Position numbers and translations under genes: made by a program. This document shows positions 7,601-12,931 of a stretch of DNA of 18,245 nucleotides, in pieces. The stretch is from NCBI GenBank assembly GCA_900769835.1, contig CAAGIE010000081.1, positions 1 to 18,245 on the forward strand, in the 5' to 3' direction. Position 1 is the stretch's first letter; every line of letters begins with the position of its first letter. The notes under the pieces were generated by a model. It searched no databases. It was given only the letters and a program-made list of their open reading frames with translations, and was not told the DNA's origin. Source of the DNA: an uncultured Oscillospiraceae bacterium. GTDB taxonomy: Bacteria > Bacillota > Clostridia > Oscillospirales > Oscillospiraceae.

Positions 7601-8125
7601 TTATAGAACGATCACCAGATCGGATATCCGAAAAGCCTGCCGCACCAGCGCCTCGTAATGGGCGCTGGTGTCTGTTTTGTCGGAAAAGTCCTGAATAAAA
7701 AGGGGGAGGGAGAGCCGATTGGAGCGGCAGCACTCCCGCAAACTGTCCCAAAACCGACGGAGGTGGAGAAAACAGAGAAACTGGAAAGCCCAAAACTCCT
7801 CCCTGTTCAGGGTGGTGAGTTCCTCACCGTCCTCGCCCCACCGCACCGAAAAGCGGCCGTTGGACTCCAAATGAAGCCATAGTGGACTCCGGGGCAATAA
7901 CGGCTCAGGCTGAAAATTGCCGATAAAGCGCCGCAGACAAGAGCGAAATCTTTGGGTGGTGCTAAGGCTTCTGCGGCGGTCGGGCAAGGTCGTCCGCTCT
8001 GCAAGCCCCTGGGGATATTCCCAGTATTCCTGCAGACGGCTCTGGTATCCCCCAGACCCCTCAAAACAAAGAAGCGATTGCTCCTCGGGTGTCAGCACCC
8101 GAAAGATCAGTGTTTGCTGGTTCAT
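7601..8125 (-). CDS. Unknown 174-aa protein, paralogue of the C-terminal half of the 290-aa protein at 14953-15825
   Basis: I know no named family for it. Its residues about 58-174 align with residues about 160-276 of the product of 14953-15825. Shared landmarks are RFRSCLRRFIGNFQPEPL versus TFRSYLHHYIQNFQPEPL, then NGRFSVRW versus SGRFRVRH, FLCFLHLRRFW versus YICFLNTAEFW, and LPLFIQDFSD versus KPLLIRNFAE. It lacks the N-terminal NFGS..LTPQLNLLE region of the longer protein and so may be only the distal lobe of a RecF/SMC-like head. No Walker motifs, signal peptide or membrane helix are visible. ATG 8125 follows GAAAGGAG at 7-nt spacing; the frame stays open to 8185 but that part lies over the promoter. 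It carries the shared 16-bp element plus a perfect TATAAT. Confidence 0.75.
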   Translation of the reverse strand: MNQQTLIFRVLTPEEQSLLCFEGSGGYQSRLQEYWEYPQGLAERTTLPDRRRSLSTTQRFRSCLRRFIGNFQPEPLLPRSPLWLHLESNGRFSVRWGEDGEELTTLNREEFWAFQFLCFLHLRRFWDSLRECCRSNRLSLPLFIQDFSDKTDTSAHYEALVRQAFRISDLVIVL

Positions 8126-8150
8126 AAAAAAACTCCTTTCTGATACTGCC

Positions 8151-8183
8151 ATTATATCAGAAAGGAATTCCCATAAATGGTAC
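8151..8183 (-). promoter_or_regulatory. Regulon promoter of the 174-aa protein gene
   Basis: In gene direction GTACCATTTATGGGAA (8168-8183), 11 nt ending in TGA, then TATAAT (8151-8156), making an extended -10 with no -35 hexamer. Half-sites GTACCAT and ATGGGAA form the palindrome. Confidence 0.75.
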
Positions 8184-8214
8184 AAGCACCCCCACCGCCG
8201 GTGGGGGTGCTTTT
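8184..8214 (-). terminator. Strong GC hairpin after the nucleotidyltransferase-PARG gene, weak T-tail
   Basis: AAGCACCCCCACC (8184-8196) pairs perfectly with 8200-8212 around a 3-nt loop. It lies 6 nt after the stop of the gene ending at 8218 and directly abuts the 16-bp element of the next minus gene at 8183. On the minus strand only TT follows the stem, so termination may be partial. Confidence 0.6.
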
Positions 8215-8217
8215 GGA

Positions 8218-9786
8218 TTACATTTGGTCGTAGGTGCCGAATTCCTGATAGAAGGGGGCGAATTTGCCGTTCAGACCGTGGGGTTTGCGGGTGCTTTCCA
8301 GGATGGCGAACACCAGCAGGCGGAACTTGCCGGCGAATTCCGGCTCGTCCATCACCCGACGGAACAGAGCAACCACTGCATCAGAAGGCAGTTTGTACGC
8401 GCCGCAGCCGAACGCGCCCAGAACCAGGGCGTCCTTGCCGTGCTCCACGCCCATGCGGAAGATGGTGCGGATCTTATCGAGCATAATGGCTTCGCCTTCG
8501 GGGGTGAAACCGCCGTCGGCGGCACGGAAAGAGATCTCTTCAATGCCGCTGAACTCTGTCCGACCGTTGAAACTCAGGGCGGCAACGGTGATCACGTCGC
8601 AGGTGAAGGGGGTATCCCGCAGGGTGAAGAACCGGGCTTTGCCATTGCGGAAGAAGGTGACGTTGGGTGTGTAGATGCCGCCGAAGTCCCGGTCTAAGGG
8701 ATAGCCGGGGGTCTTGGTGGGTGCGCCGCATTCCCGAATGTGTTTATATCTGGGGCTGCCGTATTGGTACAGCGACAGACTGAGGTTGGAGCGGTGGCAA
8801 AGGGACTCTTCCTGAGCGCCGAAGCCCTCGTGATAGCCGCCGCCGGGGCTCTTGGCAGATGCCAGATTCAAAATGGCGGGGTTGTAGCCCTGCTCGATCA
8901 GGTGCTGAGCGACATCCACGCAGTCGGCATTGATGCAACCCGTCCGTGTGTCGGGGTAGGTCTGACCCATGCCAGACACGCTGAAAGCCCGGTGGTAGAG
9001 CTTGGTGTTGTCTAAGTAGCCCTGGAAATCGCCCAGTTCCAGGTCTGCAGTGCCGTTCTTCCAGGCTTGGAAAATCTCAGCGTTGGCTTGGAAAATCGCC
9101 TTACAGGCCTTGCGCATACCGAAGCGGCCGTCCTTCATCAGGGTCTGCATCCGGTCTGCAAAGGAGATGGTGAATTCAGCGGGGTCGTGGCGCTTGAGCA
9201 CGTCTGCGGCGGCAGGGGGGATCAGGTCGGAACAGTCCTCACCAGCATAGAAGCGCTTGCGTACGGCGGTGGAACTGATCTCGGCTTCCGGCAGGGCGGG
9301 TAGCAGAGTGAACGCGTCCCGATGCTGACTCAGCAGGGGATCTGCGGAGATCAAAGCCTCCGGATCGATGCCGTCGCGATGGAAGACAGCGAAACGGATG
9401 TGGCTGACATAGTCAGCGCCGCTCTGGGACAGAGAGATGGTGCGCACCTTGTCCGCGCCCTGGATCTCGAAGATCTGGGCATCGGGGTATTGTTTTTGGA
9501 TCTTGCAGAGGGTCTTGTAGCGAGCGGGGAGCATACCACCCAGTTCGTAGCCCCAGAAGGAGAGGTTCGGCTGATCGGCGCAGGACTTCTCAATGATCTC
9601 CCGACGCTCGTCTTCGGTGAGGTAGAAGGGGTCGTTGCGCTTAATGGTCTTTTTCCGCAGGTACTGACCGTTGGTGGCGACGAACAGACCTTTGTCGGCC
9701 TGCAGTGCGTCCATAGCGGTCTGCATTGCAGACAGATGGGCATTGGTGAGGGGATTAAAGGATCCAAACAGAACGGCGATCTTCAT
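8218..9786 (-). CDS. Nicotinate/nicotinamide-nucleotide adenylyltransferase-like domain fused to microbial PARG (TIGR02452/DUF2263)
   Basis: A 522-residue two-domain protein (residues numbered from 9786). The N-terminal 200 residues are a NadD/NMNAT-type nucleotidyltransferase: GSFNPLTNAHL (8-18) is the (H/T)xxH ATP-binding motif and ISSTAVRKR (170-178) the matching ISSTxxR motif. These enzymes make NAD or its deamido form from ATP and a mononucleotide. The C-terminal 310 residues are a bacterial-type poly(ADP-ribose) glycohydrolase: PGGGYHEGFGAQEESLCHRS (314-333) is the GGG(x6-8)QEE catalytic signature, and LVLGAFGCGAYKLP (454-467) the second family motif. PARG removes ADP-ribose from macromolecules. 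AAAGGAA lies 7 nt before ATG 9786, so GTG 9792 is less likely. It carries the shared promoter element, and BspA-gene transcripts may read in. The order of domains is clear; the joint role (recycling ADP-ribose, rebuilding NAD) is inference. Confidence 0.88.
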   Translation of the reverse strand: MKIAVLFGSFNPLTNAHLSAMQTAMDALQADKGLFVATNGQYLRKKTIKRNDPFYLTEDERREIIEKSCADQPNLSFWGYELGGMLPARYKTLCKIQKQYPDAQIFEIQGADKVRTISLSQSGADYVSHIRFAVFHRDGIDPEALISADPLLSQHRDAFTLLPALPEAEISSTAVRKRFYAGEDCSDLIPPAAADVLKRHDPAEFTISFADRMQTLMKDGRFGMRKACKAIFQANAEIFQAWKNGTADLELGDFQGYLDNTKLYHRAFSVSGMGQTYPDTRTGCINADCVDVAQHLIEQGYNPAILNLASAKSPGGGYHEGFGAQEESLCHRSNLSLSLYQYGSPRYKHIRECGAPTKTPGYPLDRDFGGIYTPNVTFFRNGKARFFTLRDTPFTCDVITVAALSFNGRTEFSGIEEISFRAADGGFTPEGEAIMLDKIRTIFRMGVEHGKDALVLGAFGCGAYKLPSDAVVALFRRVMDEPEFAGKFRLLVFAILESTRKPHGLNGKFAPFYQEFGTYDQM

Positions 9787-9842
9787 AGTCACATTCCTTT
9801 CCGGCTACACAAAGCCAAAGCAAGATTGAGGTTTACATTGCT

Positions 9843-9875
9843 ATTGTAGCAGGGGATATGTACCATAAAAATCCC
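9843..9875 (-). promoter_or_regulatory. Regulon promoter of the nucleotidyltransferase-PARG gene
   Basis: In gene direction GGGATTTTTATGGTAC (9860-9875), 11 nt ending in TGC, then TACAAT (9843-9848), an extended -10. The spacing equals that at the SRA gene, although the 11-nt spacers differ in sequence. The element begins 8 nt past the stop codon of the upstream BspA-type gene. Confidence 0.78.
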
Positions 9876-9883
9876 TTTTGGCC

Positions 9884-11026
9884 TTATTCCTCGACCACCT
9901 TGAGGCCGTGCATTTCACCGTATTCGGCGGCATAACTGCCGGCGGGGGTGTGAATGGTCAGGTCATCGAAATTTTCCAGGGCGCGTTTGCCGATGGCGGT
10001 CACGCTTGCGGGGATGTAGATATGGGTCAGGTCTTCCATTTCGTAAAAGGCAAAACTGCTGATGGCAATTACACCCTCGGGGATGGTGATTTCCGTTTTC
10101 TCACCCCAGTATCCGAAGAGAGCGCCCCGGACGATGGTAAAACCGTTTTCGTCCACTAAATTTTTGCACACTTCAAAGGCGTGGTTGCCGATACCCTCCA
10201 AACTTTCCGGGAGATTAACTTTCGTGATCCGCTCGTTGCTTCGGAATGCGCCTTCGCTGATGTGCCTTACCCCTTCGGGGATGGTAACGATGCTATCCTC
10301 TCCGTAATAATTATAAAGGATGCCGCGGACGATCACAAAACCGTTTTCGTCTGCCAGACCGGGGCATCCGCGGAAAATTTGCTCACCGTGGAAATCTGCC
10401 GGTGCGGCAATGGAAATTTCTTTCAAACTCTTGCAGCCCGCAAAAGCACCAAAACACAAGGTCTTCATAGCACCCAGGTGGATGCTTTTCAGCCGCTTGC
10501 AGAAAGAAAAAGCGTAGGTGTCGATAATGGTGGGGCCTGCGGGGATGGTAATGTCCTTCAGGCTGTGGCAATAAGCAAAGGCCTCCTTGCCGATTTCATA
10601 AAGTTGGCCGGTAAATCGGATGTTTTTCAAATTCATACAACCGTTAAAGGCAGACTCTCCGATGATCTCCAGGGTTTCGGAAAAGACCAGTTCGGTCAGT
10701 TCCCGGCAATTGGCAAAGGCATGGTCGCCAATGCGATAAACGCTGTCGGGAATGGTGATGTCCCGCAGGTTGTTACAGCCGGAGAATACGCCCTCTTCGA
10801 TCTCCTCCAGAGATGCGGGAAGACGGACGGACACCAGATTTTCGCAATCAGCAAAGGCATAAGCACCGATGGAACAGACGGAATCGGGAATGGTCACGCC
10901 GGTGAGAGCGTTGCAGGCAGTAAAGACTTCTGCATCGATGGCGGTCACACCATCCGGGATCACCACTTCACCGCCTTGGCCGGCATAGCGCACTAAAACG
11001 CCATCTTCAATAATAAAATCTCCCAT
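9884..11026 (-). CDS. Cytoplasmic BspA-type leucine-rich-repeat protein
   Basis: A 380-residue protein made of LRR_5 (BspA/TpLRR) repeats of about 23 residues with the pattern LxxIxIPxSVxxIGxxAFxxCxx. Examples are ALTGVTIPDSVCSIGAYAFA and NLRDITIPDSVYRIGDHAFA. About ten repeats precede two insert modules that begin DENGFVIVRG and DENGFTIVRG. There is no signal peptide, sortase motif or membrane helix, unlike surface BspA proteins, so it probably stays in the cytoplasm as a binding scaffold. ATG 11026 is chosen because AAGGAGG lies 7 nt upstream; the frame extends to 11056 without a better site. The promoter is conventional. Paired copies of the 16-bp element lie 42-82 nt upstream of its -35. 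No terminator separates it from the next minus gene. The partner it binds cannot be told. Confidence 0.85.
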   Translation of the reverse strand: MGDFIIEDGVLVRYAGQGGEVVIPDGVTAIDAEVFTACNALTGVTIPDSVCSIGAYAFADCENLVSVRLPASLEEIEEGVFSGCNNLRDITIPDSVYRIGDHAFANCRELTELVFSETLEIIGESAFNGCMNLKNIRFTGQLYEIGKEAFAYCHSLKDITIPAGPTIIDTYAFSFCKRLKSIHLGAMKTLCFGAFAGCKSLKEISIAAPADFHGEQIFRGCPGLADENGFVIVRGILYNYYGEDSIVTIPEGVRHISEGAFRSNERITKVNLPESLEGIGNHAFEVCKNLVDENGFTIVRGALFGYWGEKTEITIPEGVIAISSFAFYEMEDLTHIYIPASVTAIGKRALENFDDLTIHTPAGSYAAEYGEMHGLKVVEE

Positions 11027-11054
11027 TTTTCGTCCTCCTTTTGGGGTTTTCTTC

Positions 11055-11083
11055 ATTCTATCACAAACCGACTATGCCGTCAA
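11055..11083 (-). promoter_or_regulatory. Conventional promoter of the BspA-type gene
   Basis: On the minus strand TTGACG (11078-11083), 17-nt spacer, TAGAAT (11055-11060). Confidence 0.78.
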
Positions 11084-11124
11084 CCGGAAGGGGGACACCC
11101 TCCCGGCGGTGCATCAGGCGGCAA

Positions 11125-11165
11125 GTACCATTAAAATCCCATCGGTATCGGGACGTTTTTGGTAC
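11125..11165. promoter_or_regulatory. Two facing copies of the 16-bp element between the BspA gene and WYL regulator 2
   Basis: GTACCATTAAAATCCC (11125-11140) and GGGACGTTTTTGGTAC (11150-11165) are inverted relative to each other with 9 nt between. Neither has a -10 at the 11-nt distance seen in the other units. The right copy ends 17 nt before the -35 of the WYL 2 promoter, so this looks like an upstream operator, possibly for autoregulation. Confidence 0.65.
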
Positions 11166-11182
11166 ATAAAAAGGAAAAACGG

Positions 11183-11211
11183 TTGCAGTTCGGGGCTTTC
11201 CGGTGTATAAT
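11183..11211 (+). promoter_or_regulatory. Conventional promoter of WYL regulator 2
   Basis: TTGCAG (11183-11188), 17-nt spacer, perfect TATAAT (11206-11211). It excludes the in-frame ATG at 11203 as a start, because that lies in the promoter. Confidence 0.82.
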
Positions 11212-11247
11212 AAAGGGGAGAACCGCACAATGACGGGAGGAATGTTT

Positions 11248-12234
11248 ATGGATAGCCTGGAAACCAAAAAACTGGCGCTGCTCCGCATTTTGCAGATCCT
11301 GCAAAAGCATAGCGATTGCGACCACCCTCTGACCCAGGATAAGATCATCGAGTACCTGAAAGTGGATTACGGCATCGTTATGGAGAGAAAGGCCGTCAGC
11401 CGTAATCTTTCCCTGCTGAAAGAAGCGGAATTTGAGATCGGGCAGGTTCGCGCCGGTTGCTACCTGGAAACCCGGGAGTTTGAGGACACCGAGTTGAAAC
11501 TGCTGATCGACAGTGTTCTGTGCAGTCGGCATATCAACCCCCGCCAGTCCACCGATCTGATCGAAAAACTATGCAAACTTTCCAACAAATATTTCCGCAG
11601 CCACGTGAAGAACATCCATTCCGTGAAAGACTGGAATAAGACCGAGAACTCCGCGCTGTTTTACAATATCGAGATGGTGGACACCGCCATCGAAAAGGGA
11701 AAGCAGTTGCAATACGATTATAATAAGTACGGTCCGGACAAGAAACTCCACAAGTCCTCCTTCCAGCGGGTCACGCCCTACCAGTTGATCCTGCAGAACC
11801 AGCGCTACTACCTGATGGGTTATAGCAGCTACTGGGGCAATATGGTGTTCCACCGACTGGATCGCATCAGTAACATCAGCCTTTACGACCAGCCCGCCCA
11901 TCCCATCCGGGACGTTCCCGGCTACGAGAGCGGCATCGATTATAAAAAGATCTCCTCCACCATGCCCTATATGTACACCGATGAGGCAGAGCGGATCGAA
12001 TTTGTCACTCAGCCTGCCGTTGTGGATCAGGTGATCGACTGGTTCGGCAAAGATATCGCCATCCGCAAGACCGAGGACGAAAACCGTGTCATCATTTCCC
12101 TCTGGGCAAGCCCCAACGCTATGGCCCACTGGGCGACCCAGTATCTCAACTATATCGAGGTCATCTCCCCGGCGCACCTGCGCCGGCGGATTAGGGACGA
12201 CCTCCACGCCGCTGTTGAAAAATACGACAAATAA
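11248..12234 (+). CDS. WYL-domain transcriptional regulator 2
   Basis: A 328-residue protein. An N-terminal winged HTH covers about residues 5-60, with HPLTQDKIIEYL and YGIVMERKAVSRNLSLL. The WYL domain includes TPYQLILQNQRYYLMGYSS (about 177-195), with YYL in the WYL position. A C-terminal WCX-like part ends in AHLRRRIRDDLHAAVEKY. The HTH of WYL regulator 1 is clearly paralogous (shared HPLT, DYGI/KYGI and MERKA). Start: ATG 11248 lies 7 nt after GGGAGG; ATG 11242 is too close to the binding site. The gene is divergent from the BspA gene across paired 16-bp elements and ends in a strong terminator. WYL 1 or WYL 2, or both as a heterodimer, is the best candidate reader of the 16-bp element. 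Confidence 0.88.
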   Translation: MDSLETKKLALLRILQILQKHSDCDHPLTQDKIIEYLKVDYGIVMERKAVSRNLSLLKEAEFEIGQVRAGCYLETREFEDTELKLLIDSVLCSRHINPRQSTDLIEKLCKLSNKYFRSHVKNIHSVKDWNKTENSALFYNIEMVDTAIEKGKQLQYDYNKYGPDKKLHKSSFQRVTPYQLILQNQRYYLMGYSSYWGNMVFHRLDRISNISLYDQPAHPIRDVPGYESGIDYKKISSTMPYMYTDEAERIEFVTQPAVVDQVIDWFGKDIAIRKTEDENRVIISLWASPNAMAHWATQYLNYIEVISPAHLRRRIRDDLHAAVEKYDK

Positions 12235-12248
12235 AAAATCTCCACCCC

Positions 12249-12558
12249 AAAAGATCGCAACGAAGGGCGACCTCACATAGGGATTTATACGCTCCAAATC
12301 GGCCCTTTTCCCGCAATACTGCACTAAAAACCCACGGCAGGCGTCAGCCTTGCCGTGGGTTTTTATCTTGTCTTGCAGAAAAATTTCTCGTTTTGGAGTG
12401 TTTTGCAGTTTTGAAGGTAAGATTTTTTCTCGCAGGAAAATTCAGAGGACGAAGAAATACTGGCTGTATTTCAAGGACGATGGATTTCCTGCGGGGAAAA
12501 AGATACATTCAAAACCGTGTAAATCCCTGTGTGAGGCCGCCCAAAGTTGCGATCTTTT
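12249..12558. repeat. 310-bp folded inverted-repeat element in the 426-nt gap between WYL 2 and the 57-aa gene
   Basis: The outer arms 12249-12314 and 12490-12558 are inverted copies; over the outermost 43 positions I count 37 identical, and two of the six differences would be G-U pairs in RNA. Inside lie the terminator hairpin (12326-12364), then a stem 12424-12439 with 12485-12500 (core CGCAGGAAA), whose apex holds a smaller hairpin GAAATAC/GTATTTC at 12453-12471. GCAG/GCGG-centred motifs followed by an A-run recur at 12371, 12428 and 12487, about 57-59 nt apart. No protein-coding frame is convincing. It could be a MITE-like repeat or a structured RNA. I see no clear target-site duplication. 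Confidence 0.6.
12326..12364 (+). terminator. Terminator of WYL regulator 2
   Basis: AAAAACCCACGGCA (12326-12339) pairs perfectly with 12351-12364, which ends in a five-T tract. An 11-nt loop contains a further AGGC/GCCT pairing. It lies 92 nt after the stop codon, inside the inverted-repeat element. Confidence 0.88.
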
Positions 12559-12578
12559 TTTCGCATAGCACCCCAAGT

Positions 12579-12611
12579 GTCCCATTATAGGGACGTAACC
12601 CTTGATAAAAT
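12579..12611 (+). promoter_or_regulatory. Regulon promoter of the 57-aa protein gene
   Basis: GTCCCATTATAGGGAC (12579-12594), the most nearly palindromic copy, then 11 nt ending in TGA, then TAAAAT (12606-12611). It is an extended -10 with no separate -35. Confidence 0.76.
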
Positions 12612-12660
12612 AACGCCACAAAACCCGTACTATATATTCTTTGATATGGAGGAACTGCCT

Positions 12661-12834
12661 ATGCGTATCCACGAACCTACCAAGAACGATATCACCCCCC
12701 TGTCCGTTTTCGACGATCTGCTGGCGCAACTGAATAAAATGGGTCGCAAACTCCCCTCCGCCCAGCTGGCAGAAGCCATCAATAAACTCAATGCCACCCG
12801 AAAGCGTGTGGCACGGATCAAAGTGGAAAAATAG
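12661..12834 (+). CDS. Small 57-aa protein of unknown function
   Basis: The sequence is basic and largely helical (SVFDDLLAQLNKMGRKLPSA, then QLAEAINKLNATRKRVARIK), with no signal or membrane segment and no family I recognise. It could be a small regulator, adaptor or nucleic-acid-binding peptide. The frame extends upstream to 12547. ATG 12661 is the start because GGAGG lies 8 nt before it and because the promoter -10 (12606-12611) lies inside the longer version. It has its own regulon promoter and is followed by a T-less hairpin and the AAA+ gene, which has a second copy of the same promoter. Some transcripts may therefore cover all three downstream genes. Confidence 0.7.
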   Translation: MRIHEPTKNDITPLSVFDDLLAQLNKMGRKLPSAQLAEAINKLNATRKRVARIKVEK

Positions 12835-12857
12835 CAGGAAAGGGTTTCTTTCCTGCT
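12833..12857 (+). other. Perfect hairpin without T-tract between the 57-aa and AAA+ genes
   Basis: AGCAGGAAAG (12833-12842) pairs perfectly with 12848-12857 around GGTTT. It overlaps the last base pairs of the stop codon and ends 5 nt before the AAA+ regulon element. Lacking a T-run, it is more likely an RNA-stability or processing structure, or a weak attenuator, than a terminator. Confidence 0.5.
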
Positions 12858-12862
12858 GAACC

Positions 12863-12895
12863 GTCCCGTTTATGGTACGTCATTTGTGATTAAAT
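12863..12895 (+). promoter_or_regulatory. Regulon promoter of the AAA+ operon
   Basis: GTCCCGTTTATGGTAC (12863-12878), 11 nt ending in TGA, then TTAAAT (12890-12895), a weaker -10 in an extended TGn context. Confidence 0.7.
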
Positions 12896-12931
12896 AGTAT
12901 CATAAAGATCATTAAAGTGGAGGACAGAGAT

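Noticed and set aside
8218..9786. Two separate genes, nadD and a PARG gene
   Set aside because: The frame is continuous with no internal stop, and the linker near residue 200 has no clear internal ribosome binding site, so a true fusion is preferred.
12326..12364. Riboswitch behind WYL regulator 2
   Set aside because: The hairpin is a simple terminator; no aptamer consensus I know is present in the surrounding element.
12547..12660. Longer form of the 57-aa protein
   Set aside because: The extension covers the inverted-repeat end and the 16-bp element with its -10, and its residues look non-coding.
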